Of a stretch of 64,000 nt of DNA, positions 35,170 to 46,861 are shown piece by piece (position 1 is the first letter of the stretch; each line of letters opens with the position of its first letter). The translations under genes were made by a program, and so were the position numbers. The notes beneath the pieces are model-generated. The model was given only the letters and a program-made list of their open reading frames with translations. It was not told the DNA's origin and ran no database searches. Origin of the DNA: Dipteris shenzhenensis. Lineage: Eukaryota; Polypodiophyta; Polypodiopsida; Gleicheniales. The stretch lies in assembly GCA_047967505.1 (NCBI GenBank), contig CM106539.1. One strand, written 5' to 3'.

Positions 35170-37510
35170 CTCATCTACGTAGGATTTATCTACACAACCG
35201 ATTAGAGCAATGAATATCCCAATCCTAGTGTTGCCCAAGAAAAATGCCAAGCTGCGAGTTTGTTTGAATCACAAGAAGCTTAATGCTTAGATATTTCTAG
35301 ATCCTTTTCCTATTCCATTTATAGATGGAATTCTTGACCAATTTACAGGCCATGATTCTTTCATGGATGGATACAATAGATATAATCAAGTTTCTATAGC
35401 TCCCAAGAATCAACAAAAAACTACATTTATTACAGAATGGAGTTCCTATGCTTCTATAGTCAAGTCGTTTGGTATGCGCAATGCACCATCCACTTTTTCA
35501 AAGGTTCATGGTTGACATTGTTTGAGACCATTTGACAGGGTTTATTGCTATCTATTTGGATGATTTCTATCTATACTCGATGCGTTTGGGTTGTCTTGAA
35601 AAAGTTTTTGCTAGGTGCAAATAGACATGGTTCTCCCTAAACATTGCCAAGTGTATTTTTGTATACAAGTTGGTGTGCTACTTGAAGCAATTGAGTAGAT
35701 GCTTGAGCAATATGATCTAACACAACTTAGATCCTTTGTTGGATTCATAAGCTTCTATAGAAGGTTTGTAAAGGATTTGGCCAAGATTGTAGCACATTCA
35801 TATGAGATGACCAAGAAGGATACCAAGTTCCAATGGATCGAGGAGTTATTTGCAGTGTTTCATGAATTGAAGAAATGACAAACCAAGCCATTGATTCTCT
35901 GACAACTAAGGTGGGATGTGACTTTTCATTTCCATGTGGATGCATCAGGCTATGAAATTGGCATTATTTTGGTCCATCCAAATGGTAGACTGGACTACCC
36001 GGTCTATTATGCCAATTGATAATGATGCCACTCTATTGAAACTACAACACTACTGAGTGTGAAGCCCTTGGAATGGTCTATAGTGTCCAAAAATTTAAGC
36101 ATTATTTTCTTAGTAACCCGTTCACATTTTATGTGGATCGTCAATCTTTGCTCTATTTAATCAACAAAATAGTTATTCAAGGATGTCTTGTGAGATGGAT
36201 GTTATTGCTATAAGAGTTCAATTTCAAGATAATTCACAAGCTTGGTAAGTCCCACCGACTATTTATCATGGTTTCCTGCCTCAAATGAAAGCCAAGGAGT
36301 AACAACCAAGCTCCTAGATGCCCAATTGTTTGCTATGGATTTTTTTGAAATTGAGTATGATGAAATGCTTCAGAACCTATCACAAGACACATTGCAAATG
36401 CCCCAGGACAAGCATAGGCAACTGGCATTAAAAGCCTAGAAATATACTTCAATTGTTGTCTAGCTATATCAACACGGTACAGTTGGAGAGTTTGTTGGGT
36501 CTTTCCACATGTACGAGCAATGGTACTCAGGAGGCACATTCCAAGCCTATAGGAAGACACTTTACTATTGAGTAGATAGCTCAAAATTTTCTACAAGAAG
36601 GCTTATAATGGAGCACTTACTTCTAGGATGCACATGCTCAATGTCTTGAATGTGTTTTTTTAAAATGAATAGGAACATTTCTTCCATAGCATCCATCATA
36701 TGCCATTACAACCAAGCCAATCATAGAAATCTTTCGAGAGATGGGGATTGGATTACATTGATACATTCAAGAATGTGGCTCCATATACCTAGAAGAAATA
36801 CATTATTGTTGCCATAGATTATGCTACAAAGTGGGAAAAGGATAAAGCACTATGAGACAAATCGAATTGCGGCATGGACGGGTTCCTCTTTGAAAACATC
36901 ATTTGCAAGTATGGTTGTCCAATCAAGTTTATTAGTGATCAGGGTACACACCTTATGAATTAATTTTTCCAATTTCTAATGTCCGAGTTCATGGTGATGC
37001 AATGAGTTGCACATCATACTTGAGGTGCAATGGAAAGATGACTCCACCAATAGAATTCTCAATGCAATCCTCATCAAGGTAATCAACACAGCTCACCAAG
37101 ATTGGGACACCAAGCTACATGTTGCTCTTAGCATATCAAACTACATATAAGGTCAACACAAACCTCACTCCTTTCTAAATGGCATCAACTAGGGGAACAC
37201 AAGGAAATTAAGGGGGGCAATTACACTAGCTAGCCCACAAAGATTAGCTACCCATCCAAGTAGCATGGTCATAGCAAGTAATCCAAAGGAGGAGGAAAGT
37301 CTGGCATGATCAACACATTGTGCAAAAGCATATGAAGAAAGCAATGCTCGTTTTATTGTATAATGTCAAGCTACAATCACTCAAGAATAATCTCAAACTC
37401 AGATGGAATGGACCCTACAAGCTTGCTGAGTTCTTTGGCAATGGTACATTACAACTCACAAATTTACAAGTCCAAGTCATACCTGATCTCTTCAACAGAA
37501 TTTGAGTAAT
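35170..37510 (+). mobile_element. Decayed Ty3/gypsy pol (RT, RNase H, integrase)
   Basis: Plus-strand patches follow the gypsy pol order. Reverse transcriptase starts near 35216 (ILVLPKKNAKLRVCLNHKKL, DPFPIPFIDGILDQFTGH, SFGMRNAPSTFSK, then a broken LDD region at about 35555). The RT connection is at 35720-35870 (LRSFVGFISFYRRFVKDLAK). RNase H is at 35930-36240 (FHVDASGYEIGIILVHPNGR, then TECEALGMVYSVQKFKHYFL). Integrase core patches are at about 36740-36960 (GLDYIDTF, IIVAIDYATKW, CPIKFISDQGT). A post-integrase patch is at 37395-37500 (LRWNGPYKLAEFFGNGTLQL). Stops and frameshifts are frequent, so it is inactive. LTRs were not identified. Confidence 0.9.
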
Positions 37511-38400
37511 GTTGTTTTGAGCATCTACTTGCTTGATAATAGTGTGTAGACCAAAATTCATCAAGAAGTGGAGGATAAGCTCTCACGGAATCCTTAACTA
37601 GTCATCATCATCAAGTGGACATGGAGCCCACTCCAGTGGAGTTGTCACATGCAACAATTAATCAAACAGCGCATCTTGTAACATTACTTGTTTGGGCTTT
37701 AAAGTCCCTTTCTCCCTTATTTTAACTTTCAAACTTATGTCATCTTTGTCCCCTTCATCTGCACTATTACCATGGCCTCTTTCAACCCTGCCTCTTCACC
37801 CAGAACTGAAGCAATGTGAGGCAATCCAAAACTTGTCTGCACTACAACCAATTGGACTCAACATCACCACAAATATGTTTGTGAAGCACATGAACTCAAG
37901 AAATATACAAATCTACTGTGGTTAGGAATTTGGAACACTTCAGTTGTAGAGGACATTCTTGAATACCATAAGGCCACAGATATCATCATCTCGATTGGAA
38001 ATTAGTATGTTTGGCTTGACAAAGGGAAGAGGAAGGAAATATGCAGAAAGTAAAGTCCACTAGATCAAAGACGAGTTGATCGAAAAATGACTATGTGAAG
38101 AATGGTGTGTATGGTTGTGTGCTAAACATGTCATGAGTCACCATGGACTATGCAGCTGCTCTAAAGAAGAGGCATTCGAATATAAGGCTAGTTGATGTAG
38201 CTATGAAGAAAGAATATGGTAGGTTATGACAGCAAGGGTGTCATCAACCCAAAAGAACTGGCAACAATGGTACTAAGTTGCATTAATTTGGGCGTATTTT
38301 TTTTAATTTAAAAAAAACGCTCAAATACACGTTCCTTATTGCGCCCTTACTTGTGTTGCAGTCTTTTGTTAGTAATTAATGTTTATTATTATTATTTTTT
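37511..38400. other. Spacer downstream of the gypsy pol, no gene seen
   Basis: This probably contains the 3' end of the gypsy element. It has no recognisable LTR end. T-rich and A-rich runs occur at 38299-38320 and 38393-38405. Confidence 0.3.
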
Positions 38401-38404
38401 TTAA

Positions 38405-39105
38405 AGGATTGGCACTCATCTCTCTTAGGAGAGTTGTGTGCTGCAGTATTTTTAAATTATTTAATATTTGTTTTATATTGTATTTTAGTATGTAGACAGG
38501 TTGGCACTTGTCTCTCTTGCGAGAGTGCTGTGCTGCAATTTGTTTTTGTCATGTGTTGTAGTTTCAATTTTAATATAAATAATTAAATTTTACCTAAGGC
38601 TAGCACTCATCTCTCTTAAGAGAGTTGTGTGTGGCAGTCTCAGTTTGTATAAATATGTTTGTTTATAGAAACTCTTGGGCTCGCACCCATCTCTCTTAAG
38701 AGAGTTGTGTGTTTCAGTCCAAGCTTAGTGATGTATTCATAGATGCTTATTATGGCACTCATCTCTCCCTTGAGAGTTGTGTGTTACAGTCTAAGTCTAG
38801 AGATGTTTTAACCACACTTAGTCTGGCACTCAACTGTACCTTGATAGTTGTGTGTTGTAGTCTAAGCTAGATATCATGCGATGTGCTCTTAGACACTTAG
38901 TCTGACACTCAACTATCCCTTCATAGTTGTGTGCTGCAGTTTAAGTTAGATATCATGCGATGTACTCTTAAACACTTAGTCTGGCACTCAACTGTCCCTT
39001 GATAGTTGTGTGTTGTAGTCTAAGTTAGATATCATGTGATGTGCTCTTAGACACTTAGTCTGGCACTCAACTATCCCTTGATAGTTGTGTGTTGCAATTG
39101 AAGCC
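38405..39105 (+). repeat. Nine-copy array of hairpin-bearing repeats
   Basis: Nine units spaced about 70-95 bp apart share GGCACTCA, a short palindrome, and GAGTTGTGTG(C/T)TGCAGT-like sequence. The palindromes start near 38415, 38505, 38605, 38681, 38757, 38828, 38908, 38985 and 39066. The first five have a CTCTC/GAGAG-type stem. The last four have a CAACTATC/GATAGTTG-type stem, and their units are also longer, adding TAGATATCATG(C/T)GATGT. The last four are the most alike, so the array has probably grown most recently at its right end. Confidence 0.9.
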
Positions 39106-39344
39106 TAGTGTTAGATGGTGACGTCCACGGTTAGGGTTATACCTAGGTCATTTTTGTGTAGGTTGCATGCTTATTTTTTGTGTTTTGATTTTCTGTAGTC
39201 TGTTACATATGTGAGCTTGAGTTGAGAGGTTATACCTAGGTAATTTCTTAGACTACTTGCATTGTTAATTGTTATGGCTTAATGAGTTTCTTATTGCACC
39301 TGGCACTGAAGTCTTTTTTGAATTCTGTGTTGCAGCTTATTGCA

Positions 39345-40760
39345 TATGAGATGGCTCATGCAGGTGAGAAGAGGTAGTTTCAGCAAGCTGATCTCACTAA
39401 GATTTACAGGAAGGTGCTGAAAAAATGAGAATGTACACTTCTTAATGAATGTCGATTAGGACATCATTGAGACATCTTTCCAAAATGGTGAAAGTGGTGT
39501 ACAGAATTTGGTGAGAACAATGGCAAAGCGTGGAGGGAGGACCTTGCGTGAACGATTTCTAGATGTACTTACAGTAGAGTCTATAGACCAGTATTTGCAC
39601 CACTTTGCGTTGGAGGGTCGATGATGCCTCGGTCAAATAGATAGAGACATAAACTCCTGTGACACGAAGTGGGAGGGTCTTGCTGTAGATGCCAAGGTCA
39701 CGTACATCAAGAATGCGTGGCAAGGTTTCAAAGGCAAAGGAGCTACCTCGACCTCCCTTCCATCAATGCACCCATGCTCCCAAGCACCAATGCACCCATG
39801 CCCCTAGTCACATGCCGCATTGCACCCATCGTAGCCACAAGCACCACGCAGCCATGCCACGCATATGCACTAGTGCATCGACCACAGCATGTCTTTCCCC
39901 GTGTCCCTTTTTCCCAAGTTCTTCCATACCTAGAAGAAGTTCCTCGTCCAAGTCCACATCTCCCACCACATGCATGCCCACATTTTGCCACATCTTTTGC
40001 TTCTCCATTTGTGCCTCCTACCGCATAGGTAGACCAGTTTCCATCTCCCACATACTCATCTGCACCAAGAATGCACAATCTATATACACAAGCAGATATA
40101 TTTCCATCTCCTTCATTCTTGCTCGCACAAGCACCACTTGCATCACATGGCACTAGTGGCAAGACCCATGCGGTCCATACTGCTTCAGTGATGAGACATT
40201 CGATTCATGCCTAGTGCAATTGTGGGCACAGGCACACGTGGAACACTCAACATGTGCAATCTTCTTGTCACTCCATTTGATCCACACAATAAGGTGCTGA
40301 GGCTTTTTTTGCTCACTAATGCATTGAAGGCCAAATCCTTGGAAGAAGCCCGGTGCTTGGGCGATGTTGTACATCCGGGCATCATCCAAGCAATAGGTCT
40401 AGTCCATGATGATAATCCAATGATACTATTTCTATTTTGGAATGGAAATCATTTGGAAAGATGGATAACCTACCTTGGACATGATGGAAAGCGACCATCT
40501 CCGATGTTTCATAGAGATAATGCAAAAATGCCTGCTAGAGCTCCATAGGTCTGTCAGCATGTATTTGATATTTTAAGTGCACTAGTTCGCATTATTCATT
40601 ACGTGAACCAAAACAATGTCTTGCATAATGATTTGCATGCGCAAAACATTATGCTACACTTCTTAGAGTCATTCGAGGAAGTGTATTTGGGCTAATTTGT
40701 GATTGGGGAATGATGATAGCACTAGGAAGCACTATCTAGCATTACCTAGTGACAACCCCA
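39345..40760 (+). pseudogene. Protein-kinase-like pseudogene with unknown N-terminal part
   Basis: A start-like MAHAGEKR patch at about 39350 is followed by a patch that reads like conserved cellular protein (RTLRERFLDVLTVESIDQYL, about 39535-39600) and by WEGLAVDAKVTYIKNAWQGF. A Pro/His-rich linker follows at 39740-40190. From about 40205 comes a kinase-like part: GTGTRGTLNMCNLLV (glycine-loop-like), then EEARCLGDVVHPGIIQAIGL, and ILFLFWNGNHLERW (hinge-like). Next are VLHNDLHAQNIMLHF (catalytic loop, HNDLHxxN in place of HRDxxxxN) and, one frame away at about 40693, ICDWGMM (DFG-like). At least four stops and one frameshift are present. The HNDLH-type loop suggests an atypical kinase. It is not functional as it stands. 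Confidence 0.65.
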
Positions 40761-41959
40761 ACACTGTGTGGAGTTCCATTGCAATATTTCGCCACATTGC
40801 TCCACAGTGCCTCTACACCAATCCCCCACCTTTTGATGTTATAACTCAGTCCAAACCAAGGACTTAGACCAACAAATGACTGAGTCTTCCTTGGACAATT
40901 TGTAATATGAGTGACTAATCATGAATACTTGTAACATTGATATTTTTGTATATCATCCAAGTCTAGATCCACTCCATCATTCAAGTTTGTATACCACACA
41001 CTTTCATTCCACACTCTCAAAGCATGTATAAAAATAAGATCTCTCACACACACAGAGAACAGTAATACCGGCATGCCAACCAATCTAATTATCAATGGTA
41101 CACCACATGCACATGGATGCAGGTTCAAAAAAGATGCTGCCACTAAAGAGAATGCACAGAAAGAGCCCACCGCCTCAACCATGAGACCCCCTCTAGAGTT
41201 CACAGCCATCTACATCCTCTCAACCACGGTGACCATAGCCATTCGTGGTCCAGAGCGATAGCTCCAAAGAGGATTCAGTGCATGACCAAGATAAACAAAT
41301 GCCACCCCAGTCACCACCGGCCTACATAGCCATTGATGGGGCCCAATCATTGGAACTTGTTTGGCCACCCACATCGACTTATGCTCTTTCCCAGGAAGCA
41401 ACATCTTAGAGCAAAGGGGTCTATGTAGTTTGCATGAGAGCCTAAAATCCTTGGAGAAAAGTCCTGTAATGACCACATACATCAAGGACTTTCTCCATTC
41501 TTACCACTCCAGCAATGCAAAGGTTAGCAAGTATGGTACAATCACTGTACATCAGAGCCCACTAAACATTATCCTCGATAGTACAATCATTCAAAGGGCT
41601 TTCTCACTGCTAACACAAGGTGCCAAATAGCCTAAACAGCCTGTCGATGCAAAGTTTCTTGAAGTACAGTCTCTCCTCACCAAGGGCACACTGATCCATA
41701 GAGACGGCATATTGCTTCGCAAAATCCTTGACCATCGCCTCAATGAAGCAACACAATTCCTATCCACAATTCTAGGGGTTAAGTGCAGCAAGAATCAATC
41801 CCTTCCACTCCGCACATTTGTCTTGCTGAGTAGGAAGCTAACTGGGTCTAGCACTTCATCATCTTCTTTATAAAGAAACTAGATGGTTCTTCAGGCCAAA
41901 AATGTGAAATTCCACACTTATTGGCTATAATCATAAAAAAAGAACTACAAGAAATAGAA
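40761..41959 (+). pseudogene. Unassigned coding-like remnant between kinase-like and coiled-coil parts
   Basis: Plus-strand patches of unbroken sequence continue here: 41073-41260, and 41361-41630 with LHESLKSLEKSPVMTTYIKD and ILDSTIIQRAFSLLTQ. A third, at 41640-41790, reads VDAKFLEVQSLLTKGTLIHR and LLRKILDHRLNEATQFLS. I recognise no domain. The patches may belong to the same decayed gene as 41960-44381. Confidence 0.4.
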
Positions 41960-44381
41960 ATGACTCTGCCCTAGTCACCAAAACCAATTGAGGAGTTGGA
42001 CATACCCTTCTCACTAGTATGGGAGCCATCACCACCATCTCCTACTATTACATTGATAAGTGCAGATACCTTAGAAGGATTACCTATTCTAGAGGTCGAG
42101 ATTAAGGAATTGCCCAACAAGATGCTACAGCTCGGTGCACAACTACAACCAATATATCCCCAACAACAGTAGCAACTAGAGCCTGAGGCAAGATCTGCAC
42201 CAGAACCTGAGGAAAGATTGACACCAGAGCCTGAGGCTACATCATCACTAGAACCGCCCATCGACGCCATGCCAGTCGATGAGCCACAAGGGAAGCTAGT
42301 GCAAGATCAACACTATGACTATTGTACACAAGGGACTGAAATACCACTGGAACAACCTCCCCCAAGTACTACAGAATCATCGGGCTGGCTACATGGGCAC
42401 CACTTGTATCAGCAGTATCGTCATACCTCATCACTATCTGTCATTCTCCAACATCAAGCTAGCCAAATGATCCAAATGTCAGAACTATTCACTAGCTTGG
42501 CCAAGCAAGAATATGCAAGAAAATTGGAAAGATAGACTGCAACAAAAATCAAAGACCAATTCCAGGCAATCGCCATAGAGGTCAAGGCACTTCGAGCATA
42601 GATAGATGAGAAGGAGGTAGAAGAAGTGTGGATGAACCAAGCTCTCCAAGCTGAAGAGAAGGCAGTGCGAGATGTGACCTCCAACCTCCACCAAAGTCAA
42701 ACACAGCTGATAGCAATAGTACAAGCAAGACCTACTATAACTCTTGACATCCGCACATGTTGAACAGACGGAGGTAGTGGCACAAGCTCAACTCACTCTA
42801 ATTCACAAAGAAGAAGAGCTTCAGGATTGCAAAGACAAGCTTGAAGAAATGAAACAATCTTTGGCAGTGCATGCCTTCAGCATTGACAAGCTTACAAGGG
42901 AATGTAGAATCTTAAAGGACCAACTTGCTACTGCTCAAGAGGCCAGCACTTCACAAGCACAAGTATTGGACCAATGGTCTAATACCACTGAAGACATTCC
43001 TTAGCAGGCAAAGGTCACCTTGCAAATGAGAAAGCTTAAGGAGGCGTATACAACCATCTACCATCAATACAAAGAAAAAATGAATGAGATGCACTCCCAA
43101 AATGTAATCATCTCCAAGCTTGAACTCCAATGGCTAGTGCACAACAATGAGGCATTGGAAGACAACACCAATGAAGCCCCACTACAAGGCACAACGATGG
43201 TGTAGCAAGAGCTTGTGGCTGCTCTACAAGTGGAAGATCACCTCAATGCACACGTGCTTATCCAATGGAAGCAACTCCAAATCAAAATCATAAGTGCTCA
43301 TCCAACAATCAAATGGGAATGTTCCATTGGGACTAAAACCCTACGCATAATTTACCAAGACTTGTCCGAAGATGAGAAAAATATCTTTTGCTTGTCTACA
43401 CATGTCGGGTTTGTAGCACTCAGGATGGATGCTTTCATTGCATATGTATGCCTCATGGGTAGTCCTTCCCTGAGGGTTATTGCAGGTTTGTTGCCATTGC
43501 TACAAAGGCCATCACTATTATTTGCAAGGCATGACATAACCAACATCCCACCCATGCAGCTAATGATCCCATTGCACCAGCAAAAAGAAGTGTCAGAAGA
43601 TGGCAGGGCCTATCTCACATCCAACTTCCCATATCTAACCACTCTTTCTGCCAACATCATAACCTCACTTACCCTTGCTGCTACCACCCTCTTAACCTTC
43701 CCTGAGCTCCATCCTAACATCTATTCCCTCCATCGTCTCTTTGCTCATGCCTCTCACCATTTTCGACTAACCCACTAGTCACAAACTTATGAGCCGCTCA
43801 CACCTAGTTTCTTCCCCCCCCTTGCTAATCCTACCCTTGAGGATTACCAAGCTACTCAAACCATTTGCCCAGTTCTTCCCCCCCTCCCCTTTGCTTCCCT
43901 TTCCATAATTAACACTCTTCCATATTTGTCCCCTATGTCTCCAGATTCTCGCCCTGTCCCGTCATCACCTCCAACACTACTTGTGCTTCCATTAATAGAA
44001 AATGACACAGTGTTTGATTTTGAATATCAGGATCTGAATAATCCAATCCATACTTCCATGCCAAGTTACAATGATGGGTATGATTTTCATGAGATACCAC
44101 TTCCCAGTAACCCCATCAAGGGATTTTGGAGCAAATATCCCGATATGAAAACTCGAGGTAGATGGACCCTAAATAACTTTCCTACCAACAACCTTCATCA
44201 GCGTCAAATTAGTGAAGGTTGGATTAGCAAGTTGGATCCACAACCTGATTGGTGCTACCTCAAGCTCTTCTTGAAGGAGTACCTATGTGCACCTCCATGT
44301 CTCAGAACCCATCCCAAGTTCTATGCAGTTCTACGGCATAAAAAATGGGAAGCCAGCATACACACTTTGGATAAAGATTGA
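41960..44381 (+). pseudogene. Long decayed ORF: Pro/Glu-rich, coiled coil, unknown C-terminal region
   Basis: From about 41970 to 42720 frame 2 reads PKPIEELDIPFSLVWEPSPP, then acidic PEPE repeats and a Gln-rich stretch. Stops occur near 42170, 42533 and 42600. Frame 3 then runs 42744-44381 (546 codons) with three internal stops, all TAG, at about 43002, 43203 and 43776. Residues from 42744 to 43200 form a clear coiled coil (LTLIHKEEELQDCKDKLEEM, IDKLTRECRILKDQLATA). The C-terminal third (FWSKYPDMKTRGRWTLNNFP, ISKLDPQPDWCYLKLFLKEY) looks like a folded domain I cannot name. One frameshift separates the two halves. Its proximity to gypsy and copia pieces suggests a gene carried by, or broken up by, retroelements. 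Confidence 0.6.
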
Positions 44382-44399
44382 ACCATTAATTAGCCAATG

Positions 44400-45230
44400 A
44401 TGAAACCATACTCTAGTGTAGAATGGAATATCCAAGGCACAATGGTCTGAGGACTTCAGTAGCATGAGCAAATAATGCGTGGCAACATTGATCACTTCCT
44501 TCGCCTAAGTGCTATATTCTGTAAAACATTGGAAATGGAGGTCCCATGTTACCTCGATTCCCATTTGCCTCCACTAAGTTTCAATTCCAATGAAAGGGTC
44601 AATTTTTTATTGCCATAAATAGATGATTTTCTTGTTGAATGCATTCGTGTATATGTCTTTGTGTTCTCTTGTAAGAAACAATGTTGGTTTTGTGATATGT
44701 GATTGTAACGATAGAAAATATGATTCCAAGGCCATATGTGTTTGTATTTCTTTTATATTATCATTCAAGAAGCCTTCGTTACATGTAATGTGCTCATTTA
44801 TGAAGGATAGCACTTCCTGCATGTTATCACAACTGTACATGGTTGCTTTTTCCACCCATATGATATTACAAGCCGACTCTATCAAAGAGTGATCTTCTTA
44901 GAAGCACACTACATATCTCTATTTGAGCAAATGGTGGATACAATCTACTTGGAAACTGAGCAAAAATTGTATGGTGCCACGGCTTTATAGCAGGATCGAC
45001 TGGCACGACACAAGTTCCATAGCCACTAGACTAAAAGCATGGCAACCCAGGTACATGCTCGCAATCAGCCATAACCCGAGGATGGGTAATAAAATGGATC
45101 CGGGAGTATGTTGTCTCTACACTAACATGAACTTAGGTAGAACAAAATGTGTGTGTAGAGTAGCTGCAAAGCTCCGCTTATACTTACATGAGACTAGAAA
45201 TAATCCCTCTTAGAAATCCAACTTGTGTGT
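44400..45230. other. Spacer, no supported gene
   Basis: Overlapping frames on both strands at 44607-44892 (about 90 residues each) have no recognisable motif, and neither is preferred. The rest has no visible structure. Confidence 0.3.
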
Positions 45231-45234
45231 TCAA

Positions 45235-45440
45235 CATGCAAGTTCTACATACGATTTCTACATGCAACTCCTACATGCAAGTTCTGCATGCAACTCCTAC
45301 ATGTAATTTCTACATGCAACTCCTACATGCGAGTTCTACATGCGAGCTCTACATGCAACTCCTACATGCGAGTTCTACATGCAAGTTCTACATGCGAGTT
45401 CTACATGTAGAGAGAGAATGTGTTACAATTCCTACATGCA
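45235..45440 (+). repeat. 12-bp minisatellite (CTACATGCAAGT-type)
   Basis: About sixteen copies of a 12-bp unit of the form CTACATGC(A/G)A(C/G)(T/C)(T/C), with alternating variants such as CTACATGCAACT and CTACATGCGAGT. Because the unit is a multiple of three, it opens spurious repetitive frames in several phases. It lies just outside the copia LTR. Confidence 0.95.
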
Positions 45441-45509
45441 GAGAGAGAAGCTCTCCAACTTGTACAAATACCCCATAATGGAATGAAGCCCAGACTCTTT
45501 GGGGCATTG

Positions 45510-46422
45510 TGTTGAGTTCTACTTTGGTATTCCAAGCAATTGTCTCAAGTGTCCATGCTTCCTTGCACTCCACGTCCAAAAGCATGTCCTAACCTTGCAA
45601 CTCCTCCTCCCCTCTCCTCCAACCTTGCAACCCATCCTCTCCCTCTACTCCTCCCTCCTCTTCCTCCCTTCTCCTCCTCCCTCTTCCTCCTCCTCCCTCC
45701 TCCTCCTCCTCCTCTCTCCTCCTCCCCCTCCTCCCTCCTCCTCCTCCTCTCTCCTCCTCCCTTCTCCTCCTCCCTCCTCCTCCTTCTCCTCTCTCCTCTC
45801 TCTTCTTTCCCCCATGCTCTCACACCTTCTTCCTCTCCCACTCCTATGCTCCCCCTAAACCCTTAGTTCCTCAACCCTTAATCTCCATGATCTACAAGGG
45901 AGATGAGTTCTCCACCATGTACTCTACTCTAAACCTTGGAACATCTTCTAAACTTTGGAACCTCCTTCTAAACCTTGGAACCTCCTTCTAAATCTTGGAA
46001 CTCCTTCTAACCTTGGAACCTCTTCTAAACTCTAGAACCTCCTTCTAAACCCTAAAACTCCTTCTTGTGAAGAGAGTGGGAGAGAAGGAAGGAGTCTCAC
46101 TTGCACCTTTCTCACATACACAATGGGGGAATATACATAAAGGTGGAGGCTGAAAACAGTTTTCCTCTTCTTAGTTGTGTAAGCCAAAAGAACTCTAAGT
46201 ACAAAAGAATAGGTGAACCCTATATGTGGGTCTCAAACCAAACTTAGCTAACTAAGGTAGCATACTAACTGAGCCAGTAACTAGAGTACATAAAGATAGC
46301 TATCATCTGGCTACTATTCATGGTGGGCGGTGTTACCAACCTCATCTATAGTTAACAAGTCGGTGACATAAATGCACAATGGTCACCCTAGCATATCACG
46401 AGTGGAGCTCGATATCTCAACA
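45510..46422 (-). mobile_element. 3' LTR of a minus-strand Ty1/copia element
   Basis: The right boundary is well placed. Just after the copia RNase H frame on the minus strand comes a purine-rich tract (complement of CTCCCCCTCGAGCTC, 46423-46437), then TGTTGAGATATCGAG, a typical LTR start. The left boundary is inferred from a plus-strand TGTTGAG at 45510-45516, which pairs perfectly with CTCAACA at 46416-46422, giving 7-bp inverted termini and an LTR of about 913 bp. Inside it are a CTCCTC tract (45600-45820) and about six copies of a 20-bp CTTCTAAACCTTGGAACCTC-like unit (45940-46060). Confidence 0.65.
45600..45825 (+). repeat. Polypyrimidine (CTCCTC) tract
   Basis: About 220 bp almost wholly C and T on the plus strand, with CTC, CCT and TCCTCC units. 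It opens spurious Ser/Leu/Pro frames on the plus strand and Arg/Glu/Gly-rich ones on the minus strand. It lies inside the proposed LTR. Confidence 0.95.
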
Positions 46423-46437
46423 CTCCCCCTCGAGCTC

Positions 46438-46850
46438 AATCCCAATTCCTACACACCAAGTAGGTCTTTGAACTTATGTAGCTTCTCTACACCGAATGCC
46501 TTTGTGAATATGTTAGCTACCTGATCCTTTGTGCTGACATAAACTAGATCAATAAAACCTACTAGAACCTTCTCCCTCACATAGTGATAATGCACCTCAA
46601 TATGTTTTGTTCTAGCATGATAGACTGGGTTATTTACCAAGTGTATACTACTCATGTTGTCACAATAAATGACAACTGGCCCATCTATAAACTGATGCAT
46701 ATCATAAAGTAGCTTATGCAACCAAGCTACCTCACATGCAGCCATTGCTACACCCCTGTACTCAGCCTCTATGCTCAATAAGAAGGCAACTGTAGGCTGT
46801 TTCTTGCTACTCCAAGTGACTGCAGTGCTCCCAAAAGAGAACATATATCC
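46438..46850 (-). mobile_element. Ty1/copia RNase H, C-terminal end of pol
   Basis: A minus-strand open frame of 131 codons (46844-46449) reads as the end of copia pol: FGSTAVTWSSKKQPTVAFLL and SIEAEYRGVAMAACEVAWLH, then VVIYCDNMSSIHLVNNPVYH and ARTKHIEVHYHYVREKV. The end is STKDQVANIFTKAFG. Most of the RNase H catalytic block is present (the E of EAEYR, and CDN). The frame is intact but the element is cut off at about 46850, where the inverted-repeat element begins. RT, integrase and gag are absent, so this copy is 5'-truncated or disrupted. Confidence 0.92.
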
Positions 46851-46861
46851 ACTTGTAAATC

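Noticed and set aside
38405-39105. CRISPR-like array, because of regular spacing of palindromic repeats
   Set aside because: Spacers are not unique, the units grade into one another, and the setting is plant nuclear DNA.
39669-40156. Pro/His/Cys-rich frames of 119 and 155 codons
   Set aside because: They overlap in different phases over a low-complexity linker. The phase that joins the kinase-like patches is a different, interrupted one.
44607-44892. Overlapping frames of about 90 codons on both strands
   Set aside because: Each mirrors the other, neither has a motif, and there is no supporting context.
45499-45866. Ser/Leu/Pro-rich frames of about 110-120 codons
   Set aside because: They come from the CTCCTC polypyrimidine tract, open in more than one phase and on both strands.
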